The notes beneath the pieces are model-generated. The model was not told the origin of the DNA. It ran no database searches and saw nothing but the letters and a program-made list of their open reading frames with translations. A stretch of DNA of 5,110 bases, taken from the NCBI GenBank assembly GCA_021820805.1, contig JAKADF010000300.1:1-5110 (forward strand), written 5' to 3'. The translations under genes and the position numbers were made by a program. This DNA comes from Bacillota bacterium (GTDB taxonomy: Bacteria > Bacillota > Bacilli > Alicyclobacillales > Alicyclobacillaceae). Positions 1 through 5,110 of this stretch are shown here, in pieces (the stretch's first letter is position 1; each line of letters starts with the position of its first letter).

Positions 1-180
1 CTGGTAACACACGGGGTACAAACCGTCGATATGTCCAGTTTTTCTTACTCTACTGGTTCGGACGAAATGGTAACTCTTAGGATAGTACACCGCTGTCTAC
101 ATGGGATTGCTCGCTTGTACATCTGTAATAAGTTTATGACACAGCTTTGCTAAAAACATGGGTCGCCCATCACAAAACAT

Positions 181-796
181 TCAGCAACTTGGGTTACATG
201 ACTCTAAATGCATGCAAGACACCTCCGTCCAAAATCGTCCCGCCAACACAGCAAGGATTTTTGAATCATTCACTACGTAGCACATGGAATTACAATACTG
301 AAACAATGACGTAAATATGGAATATAGAAAAAAAGCCACTACTTGGTCCATCGAATGTGAGTTAAAGTCAAAACTGATTAGCAACTAATTCTACAACTAA
401 AGCTGGTACAATAAACTTCATAACCGGCTTGCAGAAGGCAATTGCTGGACGGTTTCGGAGGCGAATGGCGTCAAACGCAAAACCATATAAAAGGAGCATG
501 TCAAATCCAGCACCCTTGAGAGCTTCTTTGACCGCCTCGAGAACATACTCTGAGCCAACCGTGCCTTGCTCTGGTCCGTTCGATGCAGCAACCCGAAGAA
601 ATGCTCTACCCTTCTCCATGAATTCGCCAACGGCATGGATATACTCATATGCAAATGGTTCTAGGGTGCCGAAATTTATTTCCTCTCCCTTTACCGTATT
701 GCTAACTCCTGCACTTCTTAATGTTTGCTATGATATCGGTCGTAAATTGGGACTCAACTGCTCGTTCCTTCGCTACGACCGAATCAGAAAACTGAC
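181..796 (-). pseudogene. Decayed C-terminal part of a type III (Mod-like) site-specific DNA-methyltransferase
   Basis: Three minus-strand pieces read in order as the C-terminal region of large adenine-specific DNA methylases of type III-like restriction-modification systems. Piece one (794-705) contains ESQFTTDIIANIKK. Piece two is open from 727 to 371 and contains GEEINFGTLEPFAYEYIHAV, then GPEQGTVGSEYV, then AGFDMLLLYGFAFDA, ending near LVVELVANQF. Piece three (384-184) contains SHSMDQ and later NDSKIL, which I match to the family's SHSTDDIACWF...NDPY region. From memory, the family has about 75 residues between GFAFD and SHS; only about 107 bases separate them here, so an internal deletion is likely in addition to at least two frameshifts. 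Weak further similarity (KAV, then VIN in another frame, about 100-140) suggests the remnant reaches left of 181. The catalytic N-terminal half is absent. The gene cannot be functional. Confidence is moderate because the match is from recalled family motifs. Confidence 0.6.
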
Positions 797-848
797 ATAA
801 AAACGCGAGCTATTTTTATGCTTTTGGCCAACTTATGATTGAACGGCA
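797..848 (+). mobile_element. Isolated right-end fragment of an IS21-family element
   Basis: The stretch carries TTGGCCAACTTATGATTG (825-842) and would terminate in CA at 847-848. The same motif and its left flank (TATTT..., then CTTTTGGCC) recur in the right end of the mini-element at 2901-2934, so the two are homologous ends. Short motifs repeated near the termini, with TG...CA tips, are typical of IS21-family elements. No istA or istB sequence is attached, and the inner second motif copy seen at 2878 is missing. Everything left of about 797 belongs to the methyltransferase remnant, so this is a truncated end. The inner boundary is approximate. Confidence 0.5.
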
Positions 849-1002
849 TATTGACCGAAGACCCTGGATTTGTGTTGAGCGGTAAAAGCAGTATAGTAAC
901 AAGCGTCCATAAAGCAAAGTGGTAATCGTTATGAGTCGTTAAAAATGTGGTACTGAGAGGTACACCTCGGCCAAAACCGCCCCCAACGTCCATCGCCACG
1001 AC

Positions 1003-1227
1003 ATGCTTTCATGTGGCCTTACCAACGAGAATCAGCCATTCTCAACGGCTGTCATCAGGAGTCGTAGTAGCCAGTCGATGGCTCTAATGCACAAACACGG
1101 GATTCTGTGTACTGCCCCTCGTCTTCCCAAACCCCTGAATATGGGACCCTATGATCCGCATGCGCCTAACCAGGTATTCCCCTGTCGTTGGTTCACGAAG
1201 CGTGGATTTCAGTGCAAGCTCGTATAG
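1003..1227 (+). pseudogene. Possible IS3-type transposase (orfB) remnant
   Basis: A 74-codon plus-strand frame includes SRSSQSMALMHKHGIL, followed by PRLPKP and PYDPHAPNQVF. This resembles the linker just before the first catalytic aspartate in many IS3-family orfB proteins (S.SSFYRILKEHGLL, then basic and proline-rich residues, then ATGPNQVW.WDITYL). The expected WDIT motif does not follow in any frame, and no other orfB motif is found on either side. If the assignment is right, this is a short, dead internal fragment. It could also be chance similarity. There is no visible ribosome binding site for the ATG at 1003. Confidence 0.33.
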
Positions 1228-1582
1228 TGAAATGTAAAATTTCTGAGAATCCTTGTTTCGCGGCTAACCTAAATAATTTGCTGACACACCTCCCCAACTT
1301 GGCCTTTGACAAATAGGCGGCCATTTATATTTTGGAAGCTGTTTTTGAGTGCCAAAAATAAAGTTAGAGCGCAAATTGTGCGAAATACGAACTCTTGGGG
1401 GCTTAATTCGGATGATTTGCCGAGAAATCGGTGGGAAATAGCATAATAAGAACACAAGAGATGCTTTTATTTGACTGCAAAGGCGGAGAGCAGTTATAGT
1501 CACCCGGAAAGTACTTGCTGTCATCTCCTTATTCCGACTCGATTCTTAAAGGAGAGTTCGTAGTGGCCGCAAGAACTGGGTT
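1228..1582. other. Unassigned stretch between IS3-like remnant and glycosylase gene
   Basis: Two overlapping minus-strand frames (1264-1524 and 1269-1457) exist. Neither has a recognisable motif, a ribosome binding site or a family resemblance I can name. A six-base inverted repeat CTCCTT...AAGGAG lies at about 1525-1555 just beyond the 3' end of the glycosylase gene. Its loop is 16 bases or more and it has no U-tract, so it is not a convincing terminator. I see nothing else here. Confidence 0.4.
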
Positions 1583-2173
1583 TCAATTTTTTCGACCTTT
1601 TGATACAAACATATTATTCTCTATCCAAAATCTCCATGGACGTTCCTGATCCTTGCTGATTCCGACTCTCCCACCTGTACAAATTTTCTCGGGTTTATAT
1701 CTAGATTCCGATATGAATAGCGGCTTCTCGAAGAAAGGAAGGCCATAAGAGTCCATTGTTATACTAAGAGCTTTAGTTAGTTTTCCTGGACCGTTCGTGA
1801 GCAACTGAATGTTTTCTATTTCTCTTCTTTTTTTCATCAATTGCACCCCCGCGTAAGGCTCCAGTGCTCTTATGAGGACGCCCTCTGGCTGATTAATCTC
1901 TCCTGAAGTTACATTAATCAGCGTGTGAGTGTGCATAGCATGAGCGTAGCAGTATCCGGCCTCACCGAAAAGTATTTCCGTCCGTTTGGTTCTGCGATTC
2001 TTGTAAGAGTGGGCTGCTTCATCTTTTGGCCCAAGGTACGCTTCTGTTTCTACTATGTATCCTGCGGTCATTCCTTCATCGTTAATATTGACTAGAAGGC
2101 ATCCTAACAATTTCTTAGCTAATTCAAGGGTAGGTTCGTTAAAGAATGATTTTTTTACAGGCTTTACATCCAA
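1583..2173 (-). CDS. 3-methyladenine DNA glycosylase, AAG/MPG family
   Basis: This is a monofunctional DNA glycosylase that cuts the N-glycosidic bond of alkylated or deaminated purines (3-methyladenine, hypoxanthine and similar), starting base-excision repair in the cytoplasm. Starting at TTG 2173 gives 196 residues, the length I recall for Bacillus subtilis YxlJ. Family signatures run in order: LELAKKLLG (16-24), YIVETEAYLGPKDEAAHS (39-56), NRRTKRTEILFGEAG (59-73), MHTHTLINV (80-88), LIRALEP (100-106), TNGPGKLTKAL (126-136) and PWRFW near the C-terminus. E44 matches the human AAG catalytic Glu125, H55 matches His136 and R102 matches Arg182. H78 sits where human AAG has Tyr159 and YxlJ has Tyr. 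The TTG at 2173 has GGAG eight bases upstream and matches the usual N-terminus. A longer TTG start at 2203 (206 residues) lacks a ribosome binding site. The frame is uninterrupted, unlike its neighbours. It is monocistronic; no strong promoter or terminator is visible. Confidence 0.95.
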   Translation of the reverse strand: MDVKPVKKSFFNEPTLELAKKLLGCLLVNINDEGMTAGYIVETEAYLGPKDEAAHSYKNRRTKRTEILFGEAGYCYAHAMHTHTLINVTSGEINQPEGVLIRALEPYAGVQLMKKRREIENIQLLTNGPGKLTKALSITMDSYGLPFFEKPLFISESRYKPEKICTGGRVGISKDQERPWRFWIENNMFVSKGRKN

Positions 2174-2181
2174 CTCGAGGA

Positions 2182-2185
2182 CTCC
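2182..2185 (-). promoter_or_regulatory. Ribosome binding site that decides the glycosylase start
   Basis: GGAG on the minus strand, eight bases before the TTG at 2173. The alternative TTG at 2203 is preceded by AGTATACCGTT, with no purine-rich Shine-Dalgarno sequence. This supports the shorter 196-residue product. Confidence 0.55.
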
Positions 2186-2203
2186 AATCAAACGAATGGT
2201 CAA

Positions 2204-2683
2204 AACGGTATACTTAGTTCACAGCAAAATCATCATGGCCGATCTATTTCCGCCTTGCGGCCCACATACATTTTCATTTTACTCCACGACACAACTCGCA
2301 CGAAAACTTGAGCGGAATCCATAGATCAGGACAAACAAAACCACATCAGATCTACAAAATTGCGCAAACCTCGAACTCCACGCATTCCAAGTCGCATAAG
2401 GGAATTCCTCGAAAAATTTGTCGTTACTTATAGTAGGGTTCACCTTATCACATGAGCAGTGCAATCCTATGCATAGGTAAAAACCATGGGCCAATTGATC
2501 CGTGGTTTTGCTTGGTGGAGGCGACGGGAGTATCTGTATTCTTCGATTTCACTTTTCGAAGACGCTTATTCCTCGATGCAACCCGCTAAGGTTGAAACAG
2601 ATGCCGTGCTCCTCGCTTTCGCTCGTGCGCGCGGAGCTGAACCGGCAGTTTCTTCCCAATATCGTTCCACCACAGGCAAAGGG
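2204..2683. other. Unassigned stretch with GC-rich patch; possible minus-strand coding remnant
   Basis: No gene is recognised. From about 2687 down to 2468 one minus-strand frame is open except for a single TAA near 2570. Its translation (starting SHPLPVVERYWEETAGSAP, later SEIEEYRYSRRLHQAKPRI) is rich in charged residues, and the DNA is locally GC-rich (about two-thirds GC over 2611-2650). This could be the tail of a decayed gene cut by the mini-element at 2684, but I cannot name a family. Plus-strand frames at 2486 and 2502 overlap this patch; they have no family motif and are probably shadows. A perfect 12-base palindrome, CCTATGCATAGG, lies at 2466-2477. Confidence 0.3.
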
Positions 2684-2707
2684 TGTGACTTTACTCATAA
2701 GTTGGCC
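2684..2707 (-). repeat. Left outer terminal repeat of the mini-element
   Basis: On the minus strand this reads GGCCAACTTATGAGT..., matching the motif TGGCCAACTTATGATT found on the plus strand at 825, 2879 and 2909. The outer tip is TG at 2684-2685. Confidence 0.55.
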
Positions 2708-2717
2708 TAGCGTTAAA

Positions 2718-2773
2718 CCACAAGATGGCCATCAGCATTTAAAGACAAAAAAATCTTGTGGGACAAGGATTTT
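2718..2773 (+). other. Two mutually exclusive hairpins inside the mini-element
   Basis: CCACAAGAT (2718-2726) is a perfect 9-base inverted match to ATCTTGTGG (2753-2761). The same middle segment, as AAAATCTTGT (2750-2759), can instead pair with ACAAGGATTTT (2763-2773) across a GGG loop, with one bulged base. The second hairpin is A/T-rich and ends in TTTT. As RNA, the middle arm could choose between two partners, as in attenuators. No adjacent gene depends on it, so any regulatory role is inference; it may simply be element secondary structure. Confidence 0.4.
2719..2735 (-). repeat. Left inner copy of the IS21-like end motif
   Basis: CACAAGATGGCCATCAG matches the reverse complement of the right inner copy (CATAAGTCGGCCATGAG) at 13 of 17 positions. 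Its GGCC lies 23 bases inside that of the outer copy. Confidence 0.4.
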
Positions 2774-2875
2774 CTCAGTGTTAGTATCGAGTCCACATCT
2801 ATAGAACCAGCTATGCGTATATAAGATCGTTGCCGAGCAGGTAACAACGGTGCAAACATTAGATGTTTTTTGTAC

Positions 2876-2895
2876 TCATGGCCGACTTATGATCG
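2876..2895 (+). repeat. Right inner copy of the IS21-like end motif
   Basis: TCATGGCCGACTTATGATCG is a direct repeat of the motif at 2908, with the GGCC cores 30 bases apart. It is inverted relative to the two left copies. Confidence 0.5.
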
Positions 2896-2907
2896 TTATT
2901 TCGACTT

Positions 2908-2934
2908 TTGGCCAGCCTATGATTAAAACGCTCA
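2908..2934 (+). repeat. Right outer terminal repeat of the mini-element
   Basis: TTGGCCAGCCTATGATT followed by AAAACGCTCA, ending in CA at 2933-2934. It pairs as an inverted repeat with 2684-2707 and is homologous to the isolated right end at 825-848. Confidence 0.55.
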
Positions 2935-3650
2935 TATGCGTGGAAAATCTATAATTTTCTAAACATAGGGCAACAATTACCACCCCTCGAATTACCTGGG
3001 ACAGCTCTAAGGTAGAAACGTAGTTTCCCTTATGTTCCCTGCGTAAAATTCATTTACTTCATTTGAAACCCTCTGTTTAGCCCGAGTGTGGCATGGAGTA
3101 TCGTAGTTCGACTAATATGCATAAATATACGAGTTTAAGAATACAAACACGTGGCAAGAACATTACTCTATTTAAAACTGAATTCCGAGGAATGCGTAAT
3201 AAATACTCTTTGTAAAAACAAAAGAGACATGCGAACATTTACCTAGAAACCATCCCGTCTAATTCGTAATTGATCACCAGGGTTACATGGTGCTCCCCAG
3301 TAAAGTCTGTCCGTGCTAACACAGAAATATTACATCAAGGGCCGCAATGGCAACCGTTGTAGGAAAGCCGAAATCGGATGCTTGTGACGGTCATTTAAAA
3401 TTTTTTTGGTTTGCTTGTCGATTTTTGAGGCTCATAAATGATACTACTAAAGAGCATTGATTCACGCCTCGGAAGACTCATATATATACGCCCTAGTCTG
3501 TAATACCAACATACCATTTTCATGATAACCTTGTGCCACGTCGGGGCATGCAAGGATGCACTTTGTTTATCACACATATCTACTCTCGTAATTTCTCTTT
3601 GAAAAGTGGAGGAAGAGTAGTAAACTCGGGATAAGAACATATGTTTGTAT
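2935..3650. other. Long stretch with no recognisable gene
   Basis: More than 700 bases hold only short frames. The largest is minus 3395-3640 (81 codons), whose translation has no family motif, no membrane segment and no ribosome binding site I can see. The sequence is AT-rich with frequent stops in all frames, consistent with fully decayed DNA. No hairpin terminator, array or tandem repeat stands out. The upstream terminus of the IS1595 element should lie near its right end but could not be identified. Confidence 0.45.
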
Positions 3651-3653
3651 ATT

Positions 3654-3660
3654 GAGGTGG
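3654..3660 (+). promoter_or_regulatory. Ribosome binding site of the IS1595 transposase
   Basis: GAGGTGG ends five bases before the ATG at 3666. It is a good Shine-Dalgarno sequence preserved in front of a dead gene, and it confirms the original start codon. Confidence 0.5.
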
Positions 3661-3665
3661 TATAT

Positions 3666-4567
3666 ATGAATCTGTTGGATTTTACGCAAGTTTTCTGATG
3701 AGAAAGCCTGCGAAAAACATCTAATTCAGTTGCGATATAAACATGGTTTCATCTGTCCAAAGTGTAATCATTCCGAAGCTATGCTGGTTCATGCGGTCCA
3801 CAGGCGTAACGCCGATTGTAGAGCCGCTATTTGAGTGCAAACAGTGGCATCACCAAACTTCTGTCACCGCAGTGATACCTTTCACAAAAACAAAACGCCG
3901 CTATACAAGTGGTTCCTAGCTATATACCTTGTCAGCAATGACAAGCGTGGTGTTTATGCAAAAACACTTCAGCGTCACACCGACGTCTCGTATGATACGG
4001 GCTTGGCACTTGCTTCATAAAATCCACAACGCCTTGGCGGAGCGAAACGCAAAATATAAGCTGGAGGGAATCGTTCAGGCCGATGACTTCTTCCTTGGCG
4101 GCAAAAGCAAAGGTAAACGAGGACATGGCACTACACAGTCGCCTATGGTCATGGAGGTTTCACTAACGAAAGGAAAACCCCAATACTGTTTCATTGAAGC
4201 GGTTGAAGACTTGAGTAAAACTTCGATACTACCAATTTCACAACGCAACCTTGGGACTGATGTCGTCTTGGAAACAGTCGGGAACTGGTCATACGGTGCC
4301 AGTACAAAGGAAATAGACATTCCGCATCTTGTGACATTGTCGAGTGGCGAAAACGATCATGAAACATTTCAATGGGTCGATACGTTAATCAGCAATTTGA
4401 AGGCGTTTATTGACGGAACATACCATGGGCGAGAGCACTTCAAACAACTGTATGCTGTTGAATTTACTTACCAACTGAACCGTCAACACATGGGACACAG
4501 ACTTGTCGAACGGCTTCTCAACACATGTGCGCTGGCGTATCCAATAAATACAAGCCAAACTGCCTAA
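3666..4567 (+). pseudogene. IS1595-family transposase, frameshifted and inactive
   Basis: The full length of an IS1595-type DDE transposase (about 300 codons) can be followed through frame changes. MNLLDFTQVF runs from 3666 until TGA 3696. The frame then shifts near 3694 to SDEKACEKHLIQLRYKHGF, then ICPKCNHSEA, ending at TGA 3832. ECKQWHHQTSVTA follows in another frame (3833-3871). DTFHKNKTPLYKWFLAIYLV, then SNDKRG, runs in the 3835 frame to about 4000. An extra G near 4000 moves to the last frame, AWHLLHKIHNAL through HETFQWVDTLISNLKAFIDG, then TYHG, to TAA 4567. The zinc ribbon keeps CPKC, but the second pair reads CKQW instead of CKQC. The first catalytic region IVQADDFFLGGK is present. 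The second, normally TDG, reads TVG (codon 4277-4279), so a catalytic Asp is lost even apart from the frameshifts. The C-terminus is complete. No terminal inverted repeats could be identified. Confidence 0.9.
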
Positions 4568-4658
4568 ATGGTGGGTTAGCCCAGGCTACTTACGAGACTG
4601 AATACGTGTGTTTTTCAACGACCTTGGCAGGATCCCATAAAGGAAATCAATATGAGTC

Positions 4659-5110
4659 CTAGTTTTTCCTGATGAATTTTAAATGCCATGGTAAGTAAAA
4701 AGCATATGCAATGAAGTGAACAGGGGCCGACCACCATGTATGCCAATGTTTCATTAATCCAACTCTAGTTGTTAACCATTCAAGTGTAAGTGACAAGATT
4801 AAAAATAAGATTACCCAGGACCATTTTCGTTCTTCTTTATAAAAGTTTAAATAAATAACTGACAAAGATGAAGGTATGATACCGAATAGGGTAATCTCAG
4901 ATAACCCCTCTGTTTGTGGGTTGCCGATGTCGAAGAGGTTAAATGGAACTGCTATTGTCATATCAACCATCCATACGATATAACCAATTACGCCAAAGGT
5001 TATATAAATTTCCCTCCAGCTTATTCTCTTTTTTGGCATGAAAAGAACAACCAAAAGTAGAAATATACTAAGAATTGCGGGGTACCACCATCCCTGGGTT
5101 AAAGCAAAGT
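4659..5110 (-). CDS. Multi-pass membrane protein, CBO0543-like (5' end beyond window)
   Basis: The frame is open from the right edge to TAG at 4659-4661, giving 149 visible residues with the N-terminus outside the window. Internal starts at 5054 (TTG) and 5039 (ATG) exist, but a hydrophobic helix lies upstream in frame (WWYPAILSIFLLLVVLF), so the gene very probably begins past 5110. About five membrane segments can be seen, at visible residues 9-24, 34-56, 70-88, 97-114 and 127-142, with basic PKKR and KEERKW loops between. The C-terminal pattern GLMKHWHTWWSAPVHFIAY, then LPWHLKFIRK, resembles small Bacillales integral membrane proteins annotated as the CBO0543 family, whose function is unknown. 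It is convergent with the dead transposase, with 91 bases between their 3' ends. No terminator hairpin is visible. The coding region is certain to be real in character; the family name is less certain. Confidence 0.8.
   Translation of the reverse strand, partial: FALTQGWWYPAILSIFLLLVVLFMPKKRISWREIYITFGVIGYIVWMVDMTIAVPFNLFDIGNPQTEGLSEITLFGIIPSSLSVIYLNFYKEERKWSWVILFLILSLTLEWLTTRVGLMKHWHTWWSAPVHFIAYAFYLPWHLKFIRKN

Larger units (their letters stand above)
2684..2934. mobile_element. Miniature IS21-like element (both ends, no transposase)
   Basis: The two termini form an imperfect inverted repeat. The left end (2684-2707) starts TGTGACTTT and ends in TTGGCC. The right end, read on the minus strand from 2934, starts TGAGCGTTTT and ends in CTGGCC. 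They agree at about 18 of 25 aligned positions with one gap. Each end also has an inner second copy of the motif: 2719-2735 on the left and about 2878-2895 on the right. Two copies per end, inverted between ends and with TG...CA tips, is the layout of IS21-family insertion sequences. The 251 bases leave no room for istA or istB, and no transposase fragment is readable. It is therefore an internally deleted or miniature (MITE-like) derivative that would need a transposase supplied from elsewhere. No clear target-site duplication is visible (AAAGGG left, TATGCG right), so it is either old or its exact ends are off by a few bases. Confidence 0.5.

Noticed and set aside
784..999. Minus-strand frame of 71 codons as a small secreted or membrane protein
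   Set aside because: It overlaps the IS21 end at 825-848 and the junction with the methylase remnant, so it is a composite frame rather than a gene.
1264..1524. Minus-strand frames as a further transposase remnant
   Set aside because: I could not match any transposase family motif in either frame.
1525..1555. CTCCTT...AAGGAG inverted repeat as a terminator for the glycosylase gene
   Set aside because: The stem is six bases with a long loop and is not followed by a U-tract on the minus strand.
2233..2250. TCATGGCCGATCTATTT as a further copy of the IS21 end motif
   Set aside because: It matches the first ten bases of the 2876 copy but loses the CTTATGAT core, and it has no partner or flanking similarity.
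2466..2477. Perfect 12-base palindrome CCTATGCATAGG as a possible operator
   Set aside because: About one such palindrome is expected by chance in 5 kb, its flanks do not extend the symmetry, and no supported gene starts next to it.
2486..2804. Two overlapping plus-strand frames as small genes
   Set aside because: They lack a good ribosome binding site and any motif. They also run into the mini-element, and one minus-strand frame there looks at least as protein-like.
3395..3640. 81-codon minus-strand frame as a hypothetical gene
   Set aside because: It has no recognisable motif, membrane segment or ribosome binding site, and a frame of this length is unremarkable in AT-rich non-coding DNA.

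Overview
The window looks like an accessory or decaying stretch of a Bacillales-type (low to moderate GC Firmicutes) genome. The evidence is a Bacillus YxlJ-like 3-methyladenine DNA glycosylase, an IS1595-type transposase and a small multi-pass membrane protein of a kind common in Bacillus and Paenibacillus. Only two reading frames look intact: the glycosylase gene (minus strand, 1583-2173) and the membrane protein gene that runs off the right edge (minus strand, 4659-5110). Everything else recognisable is broken or is a mobile-element remnant.

Layout from left to right: (1) about 100-796, minus strand, is the decayed C-terminal part of a large type III (Mod-like) site-specific DNA-methyltransferase, broken by frameshifts and a deletion. 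(2) About 797-848 is an isolated right end of an IS21-family element that abuts this remnant. (3) 1003-1227 is a possible short IS3-type transposase remnant, followed by about 350 bases with nothing recognisable. (4) 1583-2173 is the DNA glycosylase gene. (5) 2204-2683 is unassigned sequence with an unusually GC-rich patch. (6) 2684-2934 is a 251-bp element with IS21-like ends, carrying two copies of a short motif at each end in inverted arrangement and no transposase; it is best read as a miniature or internally deleted IS21 derivative. (7) 2935-3650 has no recognisable gene. (8) 3666-4567 is an IS1595-family transposase pseudogene that can be followed through three frames almost end to end. 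(9) 4659-5110 is the membrane protein.

The genes do not form an operon or pathway. The glycosylase acts alone in base-excision repair. The remaining features record a lost restriction-modification gene and at least three insertion-sequence families (IS21, IS1595, possibly IS3). The most unusual structure is the 251-bp IS21-like mini-element, which contains two mutually exclusive hairpins. I found no CRISPR array, tRNA or rRNA, and no convincing new multi-gene system. All family assignments come from recognising motifs by eye; no database search was run.
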